From assembly GCF_964199755.1 (NCBI RefSeq), contig NC_133899.1, positions 24,655,446 to 24,719,445 of the forward strand: a DNA stretch of 64,000 bases, written 5' to 3'. The stretch comes from Larus michahellis (lineage: Eukaryota > Chordata > Aves > Charadriiformes > Laridae). A program made the translations under genes and the position numbers. Positions 13,201 through 24,400 of this stretch are shown piece by piece (the first letter of the stretch is position 1; every line of letters starts with the position of its first letter). Below the pieces are notes generated by a model. It was not told the origin of the DNA and did no database searches. It saw nothing but the letters and a program-made list of their open reading frames with translations.

Positions 13201-14560
13201 GAGGCCTGCGGATGAGCTGAACCTCATGGAAATGTGTCGTCTACGGTTCCCTCCGCTTGCTTTGTCATTGGTGACCTAAACCACCAAACACCGAGACTTT
13301 TAAAGCAAATTTAAACACTTCTCCATCCCATTCAGAACTGCTGAAGCGCACGCCCAGACTGAACTTGCCTGAGCAAACTGTGGAGGGAAGTGCAAGAGGT
13401 TGTAACATGACTTTTCTACGAGCGGCCTTTCCTTAAAAATAAGTAGTTTGTTCTGCAGTTGGCTGAGTCTCTGTTGTATCTTTCTCACCGGGGGAAAAAT
13501 GGAGATGGACCAGATTCCTTTTGAAAAGGGAATCAAAGGTTTTCCATCTCCCCCAGCTCCCCCTCAAATGTCCTTACAGCTCACTCACTTTCCCCAGAAA
13601 TTCTGGTGTCACGGCTTTTGAAAAATTGCCAGCAGCCTTTGAAAAATAAACTACAGACACCCCTCAAAAAAAAAACAACTGTTGAGGCAGCTGACTTCCT
13701 CTGTCGCACCCTTCCTCTGGGCACTGACATCTGGAGCCTTCGGGACTGAAGTTCCTCAAACTTCCAGAAAATTACTCTCCCGTCTTGGTGTGTACCCCCT
13801 GCCCTTTCATGGCCCAGACTTCTCCTATTTTTGCTCTTTCCACCTTCTCAGCTTTTCTTTAAATACCCTTGAACCCTCTTAACCAGAAGAGCACTGGGGA
13901 ACAAAGGGTGAGCTGGTTTCTGCACCCAGAGTACGTGTGCGCGGGTTGTCTGTGTTGCTCGAACGTGGGGCTGGACTTTGGCAAAGTCGCCCGTGTTCAC
14001 TGAGCCAAAAATCAGATCTCCTGGAGCTTATTTTGTGTAGGTGGGTGTCCCTCGGGTGGAGTCGAAGACCTTCTGTTTGCCTTGGTTTGGGAGGCAGGGT
14101 GAAGCCCTGGGTGGGTATTTTCACTACCTAACCTTAGGTGTGAAAATGAAAGAGAAATGCCAGCAAATAGTTTAAATGGTGGTTTTGGATTTTCCCTGTT
14201 ATTTAGCTGCTGATGGCTTTTTGCAGAAGAAAGTGCTGTTTGTGTGTGTGTTTAGCATCAGGTGCGAGCTGGGTGAGTGCCTGTTTCCGAAGGGGACGAG
14301 GGAACGCGTCAGCTCCATCTCTCCCCGTTGGCTCAAATCAGGATTGTGCGGGGGCTGGAGAGATGGGGAACGCGATGGGCAGGGCAGGCAGCTCAGGACC
14401 CTTTCCTCCCACAGGACCTTCCTTCCTAACATCACCCTGTCCCTCCCTGACATCCCTGTCCCAACTTGTCCCCACCATGAGGATGCCAGGTCTGCGACCA
14501 GCAAGGTTTGTTGCGTGCCAAATCCCCCGGCCAGATCTTATTTCCATCCCTCTTTTTCAG
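10204..14560 (+). other. TXNDC16: TXNDC16 intron, 4.36 kb
   Basis: Donor GTAAGT; acceptor CTCTTTTTCAG ending at 14560. It contains a poly(A) run at about 12348-12364 and AT-rich sequence around 12.4-12.5 kb. I recognise no interspersed repeat or coding exon in it, although several open frames of 60-220 codons arise by chance (for example the - strand frame at 10325-10981). Confidence 0.85.
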
Positions 14561-14699
14561 ATCCCGTAAATACGCAGTGTCCCCCCCAGCCCTCCTCCTC
14601 GCCAGGAGCGGAGGTCAGAGCGTGGAAGGCGTCGCTTTGTCCAAACAGAGCGCGCAGGACATGGTGCGGATGATCAGATACAAATTGCTGGACATTTTT
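14561..14699 (+). CDS. TXNDC16: TXNDC16 coding exon (fourth in window)
   Basis: The first base completes the split Leu codon; the exon ends on a codon boundary (phase 0) before GTAAGT at 14700. The peptide SRKYAVSPPALLLARSGGQ has the PALLL(A/V)R strand found in the inactive thioredoxin-like domains of this protein, followed by SAQDMVRMIRYKLLDIF, an amphipathic helix closing the domain. No CXXC. Window-local residues 132-177. Confidence 0.93.
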
Positions 14700-14796
14700 G
14701 TAAGTTAAAAAAAAAAATAAAAGTGTCCTTTTTCCATTGCGGTCGTTTGGAGAAGCGGAGAAGCACTGATTATAGCGTGGAGCTGTGCAGAATAAA

Positions 14797-15048
14797 TATA
14801 GAATCATAGAATCATCTGGGTTGGAAGGGACCTTTCAGATCATGGAGTCCAACCATCAACCCAACACTGCCAAACCCAACACTGACCCATGTTCCTTAGC
14901 ACCACGTCTGCCCGGCTTTTAAATACCTCCAGGGATGGCGACTCCACCACTTCCCTGGGTTGATAACCCTTTTGGTGAAGAAATTTTTCCTAATATCCCA
15001 TCTAAACCTTCCCTGGCACAACTCGAGACCATTTCCTCTTGTCCTAAT
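14797..15048 (-). mobile_element. CR1 LINE 3' fragment, about 250 bp
   Basis: Antisense CR1: the + strand starts ATAGAATCATAGAATCATCT, then GGTTGGAAGGGACC. The body (CCAACCATCAACCCAACACTG, CCTCCAGGGATGG, AACTCGAGACCATTTCCTCT) marks a different subfamily from the neighbouring copy at 15401. Confidence 0.95.
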
Positions 15049-15400
15049 ATGTTTGTTCTTTATTTTTGTCATGCTGAGTTACACTTGTTTTTAAATTTTG
15101 TGGCTCGGATCAGACAGGCTGGACAGAAATCTGCTGTTTGCTGTGTGGTCTCCTGGGAGTCGATAGCCTGGCTTGTGCTCGTAGTCACAGACCCGCTGGT
15201 GGGGTGGCTTGGTGCCTCACACGGGCTGCTCCCTGCCTCTCACAGGTGCCTTCCAGAGCGCTGTAACATATGGAGCTGGGCTGAACTGGCCTTGCTTCTG
15301 CCTTCTGGGCTCACACCCATTCATCTCAGCCTGCACAGACTTGGGTTGGGCATAGACATCTCCAACATGCTCCAAGATCCCAGCATCAGCACTTGTCTTT

Positions 15401-15821
15401 ATAGGATCATAGGATCAGAATGATTTAGGTTGGAAGGGACCTTAAAGACTACCCAGTGCCACCCCCTGCCCTGGGCAGGGACACCTCCCACCAGACCAGG
15501 TTGCTCCAAACCCCGTCCAGCCTGGCCTTGAACCCCTCCAGGGATGGGGCAGTCACAGCTTCTCTGGGCAACCTGGGCCAGGGGCTCACCGCCCTCATAG
15601 CCAAGAATTTCTCCCTCAGATCTCATCTAAATCTCCCCTCTTTTCAGCTTAAAACCGTTCCCCCTCGTCCCATGGCTCCCCTCCCTGATCCAGAGTCCCT
15701 CCCCAGCTTTCCTGGAGCCCCTTTAGGGACTGGAAGGGGCTGGAAGGTCTCCCTGGAGCCTTCTCTTCTCCAGGCTGAACCCCCCCAGCTCTCTCAGCCT
15801 GTCCTCACAGCAGAGGGGCTC
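15401..15821 (-). mobile_element. CR1 LINE 3' fragment, about 420 bp
   Basis: Antisense CR1 with tail ATAGGATCATAGGATCAGAA at the left, then the CCCTGGGCAGGGACACCTCC block and, at the right, TCTCCAGGCTGAAC...GCAGAGGGGCTC. Same subfamily as the copies at 32940 and 42611. The sense 5' end is truncated at 15821. Confidence 0.96.
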
Positions 15822-15967
15822 TAACCTACTTTTCGAGGTCCTTGCATTCAGCACGGACCCTACAGCCTTGCTTAGCCCTTTCACCTATCACGAAAGGACA
15901 GAAAGTCTAATTTTGTCCTGTTCTCTCCTCCCCATAAACCTCAATTTCTTGTTTTGATGTGTTGCAG

Positions 15968-16128
15968 CCAGAAATCACTGTGCAAAATCTACCCCGCTAC
16001 TTGCAACTCAGGAAGCCCTTCCTCATCTTGTTCAGCGATGGTGACATCGGTGAAATGGAAAGCGAGGAAATGCTGAAGCTGGCAAAAGGAAGACCCCGGC
16101 AAGCGTTTGTGGCTTGCTGGTTGAACTT
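15968..16128 (+). CDS. TXNDC16: TXNDC16 coding exon (fifth in window)
   Basis: Starts on a codon boundary after TGTTGCAG and ends two bases into a Leu codon before GTGAGT at 16129. The peptide runs PEITVQNLPRYLQLRKPFLI, then LFSDGDIGEME, then AFVACWLNL. The block K-P-F-L-I-L-F-S-D-G is the beta strand and turn that opens the last thioredoxin-like domain of TXNDC16, where an active thioredoxin would have its strand before WCxxC; here there is no redox-active pair. The frame is open across all 161 bases. Window-local residues 178-231. Confidence 0.93.
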
Positions 16129-17703
16129 GTGAGTGTGTAAAAACCTCTTTTCTTCTTTCCGTTCGCTCGCTCTTAGCGTATCAGGGCACGAAAAAACTGA
16201 GTCTGCAATTACTGAAAACGCTGTCTAGCTGGTAATGTGATTTCTCGGTCTGAAGTCATCACGACTTGGGAGGTCAAATCATTTAGCAGTGGTTCAGGGT
16301 GTATTCTGGGCAGCTGCAAAATTGCACAACAAAGCAAAATTAGTAATTTTTTAATTGATTGCAGAAATAATTTTCAGTAGAGTAAAACGTTCTCAAGGAT
16401 ATGGCACGGTAGCTTCACCCTGGCTCTGATGTTATTTGTATTTTTGTCACATGTGGGACAAAAAAAAGGAAGTTTGCCCTCCTGGAGCATCTTGTGGTGA
16501 TTTTTCCACCCGCTATTAGAGGGAAGCACAACAGGGCAATTACTGATTGTTGACTGTGAGAAAGAAAGTCCTCAGAAGAAGGGACAGCCAGAAGAAGCCT
16601 CGTAAGGCAAACTTAAAAAAATATTCAAGCAACAAAATGAATCCAGGAGCTAAGAAAGGCAAAGTTGTAGCAGCGGGGATTTGTTTTAGTCCTCCCCTCC
16701 CTGGTTGCATTTTCAATTTTTAGCCCCTGTTTGTTTTGCCCAAGCCCAGAGACACCTCACCATCTTAATCATAACGTGCTTTGAAGTCTGGGAAGCGCCT
16801 CGCAGCGTGGGCTGAAGTTTAGCTGATGGGGAATGCACATGTTTTCGAAGAGAAGGCGATTTGTTTGCCAGTAATGCACAAGAAACGAGAGCCCCTGGAA
16901 CTTCCCCCACCTACACATCTGCCTTTGTTCTCCCTTCCTGAGAAAGAGCGAGCTGGCCTTTGTCAGAGCCACAAAAGAGGGCAGAATATGGCCATTGGTT
17001 TGGAAAGAGCAGCACAGTCCTAGAAAGAGGACCTCATTCCCATGGCGAGAGCCAGCTCAGACCTCGAGCATCCCTCCCAGCCTGAAAATAGGGCTGGAAA
17101 GACTCGGCGTCTTCACGGGCTTGCTGTCCCTCCATCTCTGTGTCCTCTTTTGGCTCTTTCTGTGTTGCCTGGGGAAGCTGCCGTCCCAGCTCTCCTCAGG
17201 CTGTGGGAACCACCCAGCGGCTGCCCAGGGGCTGGACCACCAGAGCACAGCCCTCTGCATCACCTCCTTCTGCCTTTCCATCCCCTGCGGACTTGACACA
17301 GCCACGGGGTGGGCTGGAGGGAGCTGGTAGCTCTCCCTGCAAACAGGAGCTCACCACAGGGGCGGGGGGAACTGCAGGATCTGTCCCCCTCCTGTCTCAC
17401 CTGTCCTTAAAAACTTACGGTGGAGAACATTTCACACCCTCCTGCAGAGTTTGCCCCAGCTCCTCCTGCTCCAGGATTTCTTTACGCATCCAATCCGCTG
17501 TCCGCTCCTTCTCCATCGGACCCTAATGGCTTGCTTTAAGACGTTGAGCTTATAAATAACACGGTAAGCTTCTACAGCTGTCCCACAGGCAAAACTCTCT
17601 GCTTTGCTGGATGCGGCCCAAGGGCTTTGGTGCTTGCTTGGCTCTCGGTCCTGGTGTGCTGCCAAACCGCTGGTGAGCAACTCGAATCTCCTCTTCCCAA
17701 CAG
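16129..17703 (+). other. TXNDC16: TXNDC16 intron, 1.58 kb
   Basis: Donor GTGAGT; acceptor CTTCCCAACAG. No repeat or gene recognised; the open frames at 16995-17530 look like chance frames in GC-rich DNA. Confidence 0.88.
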
Positions 17704-17894
17704 GAAAAAAACGCCGGTGGGGCGCGGGGTCCTGAAGGTCTATTTTGCCACCGTGCCTTCGCCGCCTCTCCTCCTCTGGGTGAACCTTCACGCCGGGGGT
17801 CAGGTATTCCAGTTCCCATCAGAGCAGACCATCACCGAAATGAACGTCTTGTCTTGGCTGGAGAGGCTAAAAGCAGGCCTGGAGATTCCCAGCA
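17704..17894 (+). CDS. TXNDC16: TXNDC16 coding exon (sixth in window)
   Basis: The first base completes the Leu codon from 16128; the last base (A) starts a Ser codon completed at 19380-19381; donor GTAAGT at 17895. The peptide reads KKTPVGRGVLKVYF, then PLLLWVNLHAGGQVFQFPS, then WLERLKAGLE. The motif NLHxGGQVFxFPS, the central strand and turn of the last thioredoxin-like domain, and the closing helix with W-L-(E/K)-R/K-L-x-A-G-L-E are strongly characteristic of TXNDC16. Window-local residues 232-295. Confidence 0.94.
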
Positions 17895-19379
17895 GTAAGT
17901 GGACACACGTTTGTTAACGTTCCTAAGCACGCACTGTGAGCTCTGGTCTGTTTATGAGAAGATGCTACGTGCAATAAATTGTCTGCCCTGGAATTTAATG
18001 ATGGAAAAACTAGCGCTGCTAGTTTGAGCTGGAGAAGTACAAATAGTCCGGCCAGAAGAGAATACCCGCACTCACGAGTTTGCTTTGGGACTGTTTAATG
18101 TTGAGAGCCAAGCGGGAAGAGCTCTGAATCGACATCTCTTCCCTGCGATAATCCCCCAACCTGGCTGTGCTCTCCGGTTCCTGCAAACGGACCTTCCGAA
18201 ACACAGCTTGCTAATAAAAAAAAAAAATCTTCTGACTCCCAGTTGTCAGCATAAGAAATAGCTGCTCTTTGGGCACCTTCCAGCATTTTTTTGGAGGGGA
18301 GAGGATAAGGAAGCTGGTGCTTTGGGACGTAAAGGGTTGGCCTGTACCGTGAAGCTTTTCACTGTGTCCCTCCTGCCTTGGCCAGCCCGCTGAAGCTTTG
18401 GGGGAAGGCAGCACAGATGTGCCTTCCTCGTGTGTTACGGGGTGCTGCAGGGATCTTGGGAATTGCCGGCTGCAAGCCTGCCCCGGGCTCCAGAGAGGCG
18501 ATGGGGTGACTCCACTTGATCTTTGTGAATTTTAAAGTGAGCCTTTCAAAGCAAGTGTTTCCAAAAGCGTAGTGGGGTAGTAGGATGTGTAGGCTCTTGC
18601 CGGGGCTGAAGACACCATTTCTGACTCAGTAATCGCTGGGAGAACCCTGTGAGCCAGGACGTCCTCCCACACCTCTTTCCATTGCCACTGCTAAAGACAC
18701 CGGCTGTCACGTATCATAGAATCATGGGACAGTTTGGGTGGGAAGGGACCTTTAAAGCCCATCTAGTCCAACCCCCTGCCATGAGCATGGACATCTTCCA
18801 CTAGATCAGGAGGTCAGTGTGTCTGTAGGTGGGGACCTCATTTTTCAGGGGTCTCAGCAGGGTGTGTTGGTGGCTGAGCAGCTCACGGCGCAGCCAAGGG
18901 CTGTGCCAGCCTTCGCGGCCTCCTTCCTCAGGCTTTTAAGTGCTGCCAACCCTGTGCGCGGTCTTAAAAGCAGAAATTAAAGAGCATCCTCAAGTAATGG
19001 GACCGCTTCCTCCCAATATAGACAGCAGCCTCCCCTCACTCCTGGTGGCATCTCAGTAACGCACAGCCATGAACACGGTTGTCTGAGACCTGGACAAAAC
19101 AGCCACCCACTGGTGGATAGACCCCAAGGGACAGAGGGACCCCCCCGAGTCTTCAGGGAGCGGAGCCCTGGCCAGTAAATTCTAACGCACCCCTGGCTAG
19201 TTCAATTTGGGTGGTGGTATTAGTTTTGGAGGACAAAGGGTGACCTTGCAGAAAAGATCTTTTGTTTTGCTTTCACTGGAAGGGCAAAAAAGGTCATAAT
19301 TCCTCTGAAAGGGAAATGTCCATGGAGTGGGGCTGCATAATTCATTACTCATTAACGTGGGACTGTATCCGTTTCTCAG
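17895..19379 (+). other. TXNDC16: TXNDC16 last intron, 1.49 kb, with a CR1 tail
   Basis: Donor GTAAGT; acceptor CGTTTCTCAG ending at 19379. One short CR1 tail lies at 18713-18810. Nothing else recognised. Confidence 0.9.
18713..18810 (-). mobile_element. CR1 LINE 3' tail, about 100 bp
   Basis: Antisense CR1 tail: ATCATAGAATCATGG, then GGTGGGAAGGGACCTTTAAA, CCAACCCCCTGCCATGAGCA and ACTAGATCAGG. Very 5'-truncated. Confidence 0.93.
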
Positions 19380-19654
19380 GTACCTTGTCTGAGGAAGACT
19401 GGAAACCACCTCTCCCTGCTTACGACTTCCTCCGGATGATGGAGACGGCCGTGCCCGAGGTCCCCCTCCACCCCTCCCACCACCATGGGGACACGCTGGT
19501 GCCCAAAAACCCAGGAGGGGACACCACCATCCAGGAGGAGCCGTCCCAGGAGACCAAGGCAGAGAAAGGAGGGTCCCCTGGGAGGGACCTGCGGGGGACT
19601 GCCCCCAGGCTGGCGGCAAGGGAGAAGCAGGGCAAGAGGCACAGCGAGCTCTGA
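19380..19654 (+). CDS. TXNDC16: TXNDC16 terminal coding exon, stop TGA
   Basis: The first two bases complete the Ser codon begun at 17894. The first part, EEDWKPPLPAYDFLRMME, is the conserved end of TXNDC16 (W-K-P-P-L-P-A-Y-D-F-L). The following 65 or so residues are low-complexity and hydrophilic (rich in Pro, Gly, Glu, Lys, Arg), which agrees only loosely with mammals and fits a fast-evolving tail. The frame ends in GKRHSEL and a TGA at 19652-19654. HSEL at the very end resembles the HxEL class of ER-retrieval tetrapeptides, which would suit an ER luminal protein. All seven exons together give 385 residues without a frame break. Window-local residues 296-385. Confidence 0.92.
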
Positions 19655-20933
19655 GAGCTGGGACAGCGAAAGACGTGGGATGGTGCCCGGAAAACCCGCT
19701 CCCTTTTCCAGCCCTCCGGGAGCCTTTACACCAAGGAGAGAAGTGCTTTTAGCTGTAAATTCACGGTGAAGGGATAAAACAGCCCCTAAGTCTCAGTGTG
19801 AGATCCCTGCTGTGGTACCTTGGTCCTTCTGTGGCCCCTGATGGCAGAAAGGTGTGGGTACATCCCTCACCTTGGACACCCCACCTCCACCCCCGGCTGC
19901 TGGTGGGATTGTATTTCACAGCAAGCAACGAGAGCAGCACTTCTTCTGAGATGGGGCGAGCTCACCGCGCGCTGGAAGCTTGCCCCCATGACAGACGAGG
20001 CTGGAAAAGTCGAATCAGCGCAGCCTTGCTCTGTAGTTTCTGTATGTCTCACCTAAGGCGCCTCGGTGGCCCCCCAGCAGGAAGGGGTGAGCGATTGCAG
20101 GATAAAAAAAGCACATTTCTCTCTCCCCCAGGTTGCAGTAGCAGCTCTACTGTTGTGTGTCGGCCAGCCCTGCTCTCAAAAAGTGATTAAATCCGCCCTG
20201 TAACTGTGCGGAGCTGAGAGGGCAAACGTGTCACCCACTCCAGAGCTGCTGAAACTGGCTCCCGCTTGTGTTTACACCTCACTCATGAACCGAATTTGTG
20301 AGCGTGTTCATCCTCGGGAGGGGGGTAAGAGGAGTATCTGGTTAAAGCAGTTTTATTACGAAGGCCAGAGCTCGGATCATCACAACAGCCACGAATAGCT
20401 GGGACAAAAATCTGCCAGCAAATCCCAAGGGCAGGCAGGTTGGAAGATGGCTTTGCTCAACGCTGGCATTTTCTTGGTTGCAAGCCCGGGGGTTTATTTG
20501 CAGCCTCGATTTTTCTTTGCAGTCGGTGACTGCAGCGAGGTCGGTGCTTTGTGAGCCGGGGATGGTGCGGGGAGCGAGGTCCGCAGAAAGCCTAGCTCTT
20601 TGGAAACCAGGGGAGGGAGATGAGGGAAAAGGCTGGCAGTGCTGGGGGCAGACCCTTCCGAGGTGGGATGGAGCTGCTTCGCATCCATGGCTCGATGGGG
20701 AGATGCAGGACCTGGCTTGCCAGGCTCTACCCATCTCCTGGGGACAGGAGATGCCATCTCGGTCGTTCCTTGCTGGAGGAGCTGAGCTTGCAGGCCAAGA
20801 TGGGACGTGGGCTGGGGAGAGCCGTCTGCTTGGAGGGAAACTGTCTAATCCCATGACCATCTTCCCACCCCTTACAATAAACATCTCCTCCCTCCCACAG
20901 CACCCCTGAGGTGTGCCGGGAGGGTCGGACCCC

Positions 20934-20964
20934 CCTCCTCCTCCTCCTCCTCCTCCTCCTCCTC
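20934..20964. repeat. (CTC)n trinucleotide run
   Basis: About ten uninterrupted CTC/TCC units inside the presumed TXNDC16 3' UTR. Confidence 0.9.
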
Positions 20965-21425
20965 ATGGCTCTGAGGAGAGGAAAAATTGATGGTAAGGAA
21001 CTGCTGAGAGCATTGTAATGTCTGTATTTCTCATCCTGCAAGCAGCCCGCATGGTTGGGAGTATTTTGAAATGCCCAGAAATAGACCATTAGTCCTGGTC
21101 TCTCCTTGAAGCCCTTAATTGAAACAGACCATTTTTGGACTTAATGACCGGCTTAGAGCCAAAATGTATGTATTTAAAGTAATAAACTGCAGCATGCAGA
21201 TGGGAGAGCTTGCCATGCAGCTGAGTATTCCCAAGGGAAGGAGTAGGTCGGGGCACAGACAGATCCTCCGTGAGTTCCCGTCATTCCTCTGCTGTATAAG
21301 GTCCATGAGCTGGACGTCGGTCGTTTCCCATCCTGTCCCTCATGACGCCACTGCTGCTCTTGCAGCATCGCTCTCCCGCTGGGTGCAGGTGAAGTGCGAT
21401 ATTCGGGCTTGTCGTGGATGTCTTC

Positions 21426-21431
21426 AATAAA
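21426..21431 (+). terminator. TXNDC16: Likely TXNDC16 polyadenylation signal AATAAA
   Basis: AATAAA in TCTTCAATAAATTCTG, followed about 25-30 bases on by a GT-rich stretch (CCGTGTCTGTGGGGTG), the usual layout of a vertebrate cleavage site. Alternatives at 20876 and 21181 have poorer downstream context. Confidence 0.6.
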
Positions 21432-21445
21432 TTCTGTCTCAAGTG

Positions 21446-24400
21446 CTGTCAATCCGTGTCTGTGGGGTGCAGCGGGGCGAGCGGAGGGGCTGGTGTCCTG
21501 GGCTGGGGCGGCTGCGTCCTTATGGGGATGCTCCTCCAGCTCCTTGCAGCAGAAGCATCTCTTCCTTCTGCAGGGTTCGTGCGAGATGAGGAGCCTTCCC
21601 GCATCCCCGCTGTTCTTGACCGCCCGTCCTTTTTCAAGCGCAGTCCTTCTCTTGTGCAGCATCGGGGCGGGAGCTTGTCACTAGGGGTCAGTGCCACATC
21701 TCGGTTGTGGCCGCAAAAATTGCTGCCTCTCCCAGTGTTGGTTAAATCGATGCCGCAGCGTTGCCGCCAAAGTGATGGCGGGACAGGAACGGCTAGCTAG
21801 TGGGGATGTTGGTGGCCGAGGGGCTGTTTGGTCCCAGGAGCAGAGGCTGTAGCAAGCCTGGAGGGCTTGGGGAGTCCCGACTCTACAGGCTTCAGCCCCC
21901 ACATCAATGGTGGGATCCACCAGCTTGAGCCTCCTGGCTGGGGTTCAGCTGGGTTTGGGGGTGCCAGGAGCCCCGAGCCCAGCCCAACCAGCGCATCCCC
22001 CAGTGCAGGCACCCACGGTGACACGGGGAAGGGACGTGCTTGTCCGTGTCCCACCATTGCCACCATCAAACTGGGTCGGCAGCAGTGTTTGCTGGAGCTG
22101 CTGACTGTCAGCACAGGCACGGGTTGGGGTCCTGGGCCGCATCAGGGTGCAGCACACTCACATGAGTGTGTTGTTTGGGGTTTTTTTTTAAAATGCAAAC
22201 CATCTTTTTCATTGAGCAGCACAAGCAGGTGCTTAGGGAAATCTATCGAGGCAGGAATGTGCCAGGATATGTACGGATAGAGAGAAAACCTTAGAGATAT
22301 TGGGGACGGTTTGATTGGGGTCTGCATCCCACAGTGCGCTCACTCGCTGGAGGAAATGCTCCTGGTTGCTTTTTATAGTTACGGCTCTGGGGGAAAAAGG
22401 GTGGGGAAAGAAATATTCCGTGGATGTTTATGGCCTTGAGAGGAGCGAGTCGGAGGAAGGAGAGGTCTCAACCCTGGGGGGGCAGCTGCGAGGGACGGAG
22501 CGCATCCCACCGGGCTGGAGGAGTGGGATGCCGTCCCGCAGGCACCGCTCGGCGAAGCGGCGACGGCCGGGGACGTGTGCGCGGGTCTCGGCACACTCCG
22601 ATGCTGAAGTGAGGCGAGAGCACAATGAACGCCGATGCCATCAGCTCCCTTTCCAACCACTTGACACCAAAGGACGTGTCTGTCTGGGTAAACCACGGAT
22701 CCATCTCCCTAGGTGACGCTAGCGAGGTGGGTGCTGAGCTGAGGAACAGAAAGATTTCCGGACAGATAACGGGATCGGCTATTTATGGCTTCAGACCAAA
22801 CTCTTCTTTTGATGGTACTTTACTTCAGCGCTGCGCCAAAGCTGGAGGTTTGCATGTACTTCGTGCCCTTTGGGAGCCTTTTTAAGGGGTGTTTAAATGT
22901 CAGTGGTTGATCAGAAGATAAACGATGCGCACAGGCACACACACACACACAAAAAAAGGATTACGTGCTTGCCCCAGAGAGCAAAACAATTTAAATTACT
23001 GTCTGAAATGACAGAAAATTCTCCACGTGCTGCGGTCTGACTGATCTTTCGCCATCCTCGATGAGCCCTGCAGAGCCATCATCGTCGGCTGGGAGGGAGG
23101 AAGGCTTGCAGCAGCAGTGTGAGGGAACATCAAGGGTACTCGTTGCGTTTTCCACGTTTAAAGAGCTTTGAAAGGAAGAGCGATGGCCTGGCTGGGCCAA
23201 GGGGTTGGGGAGTTGAACAGCACGAAAGCCCTGGGGACCTGGCTGTGGGACGGTTGTTCCCATGCCGTCTGCCACCCTCCGACCTCTCTGCTGGGTGCTC
23301 TCCAACCCGTGGGACATCGGGAAGCAATCGTGGCGTTTCTCCCAGCTTTTTGGCCCTTTCAGCAAAAGGAGGAGGGTGAAAGACAAGTTCCTTGTGGTGG
23401 AAGGTGAATTTTCCAAAATCGGCTCTTCTCAACCCATCCTGGACCACTGATGGCCACAGTCCCTCCCGGTAAGCCTCGCTCTGTGGCCAGGCTCTTGTCC
23501 GGCTATGCCATAGGGATACAGCTGCAGGAGGGTGGAAGAGAAGGCTGTAGGAGGGAGGAGGCGGGAGTTGACATTGTCCCCAGGAGGGAGATGCTGGAAG
23601 GCAGGAGCGGGGGCACGGGAAGGACACGTCTGCCTGTGGGCAGGCAGCTGCCGCGCCAGCCGTTCCTGGCAGCGCTGCCAGGATGCGGAGCAGGACAGAG
23701 ACCTGGTGGGCTGGCTTGTGTCTCTTGGTCTCATCGGTGCCTGGCATCTGGCAGGGCTCGGGGGAAGGTGGGGACCAGCCACTCCATCCCAGCTGGATGT
23801 TCAGCCTGGCAGGGATGCTTTCCCTGCTGCCGCCCGGCAATGGCTTGGCCACAATCCCTGCCATGGGGCACCCTCCCCTGCCGCGGGGCCCGGCCGGCAG
23901 TGACGGAGCCGTGGCCAGGGCTGTTTGCCCGGAGTCGCTGGGTGAGGCTGGTCTCCTGCTGAGGCTTCCTCAAATTGCCATGGGCAGGCAGACGGCCAGA
24001 CCTCAGTCCATCCCTGGCGACGACCAATTTTATAAACCATCCTGGGACGCTGGGGCTGTGATCCCCGGGCCCTTGGCATTGCCTGAGGGGATGGGAGAAG
24101 GGTCCCATGGCTCGGCGGTGCCTGGGGTGGTCTGCCATCACCAGCGGGTCCCCCTGGCCAGACCCAAACCAGCTCCCCGAGCCCACACGACGCCCTTGCT
24201 GCCTGCCCATGTGGGGCAGGGCTGGTGGCTGGAGCACGGTGGTGGGGAATCTGGAAACAGACAGACGGAGAGACAGACGTTGGTCCAGGGGTGGGACGGG
24301 AAGCATTCGGTGCCTTACTGGCAGGGCTGGAGGTGGCAGAGGAGCTGCGCTGGGGAAGGGAGGGTGCCAGGGCAGGATGGAACTGGGATGTGAGATAAGG

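Larger units (their letters stand above)
14700..15967 (+). other. TXNDC16: TXNDC16 intron, 1.27 kb, about half CR1
   Basis: Donor GTAAGT; acceptor TGTGTTGCAG ending at 15967. Two separate CR1 insertions (14797-15048 and 15401-15821) make up roughly 670 bp. The spacer between them has no recognised content. Confidence 0.9.
19655..21445 (+). other. TXNDC16: Probable 3' UTR of TXNDC16
   Basis: Follows the stop codon with no further open coding frame. Three AATAAA hexamers occur on this strand (20876, 21181, 21426). A (CTC)n run lies at about 20934-20964. UTR length is inferred from the last and best-placed poly(A) signal; earlier sites could also be used. Confidence 0.55.

Noticed and set aside
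20342-20884. 180-codon - strand frame opposite the TXNDC16 3' UTR
   Set aside because: No domain, no promoter or splice context; consistent with chance.
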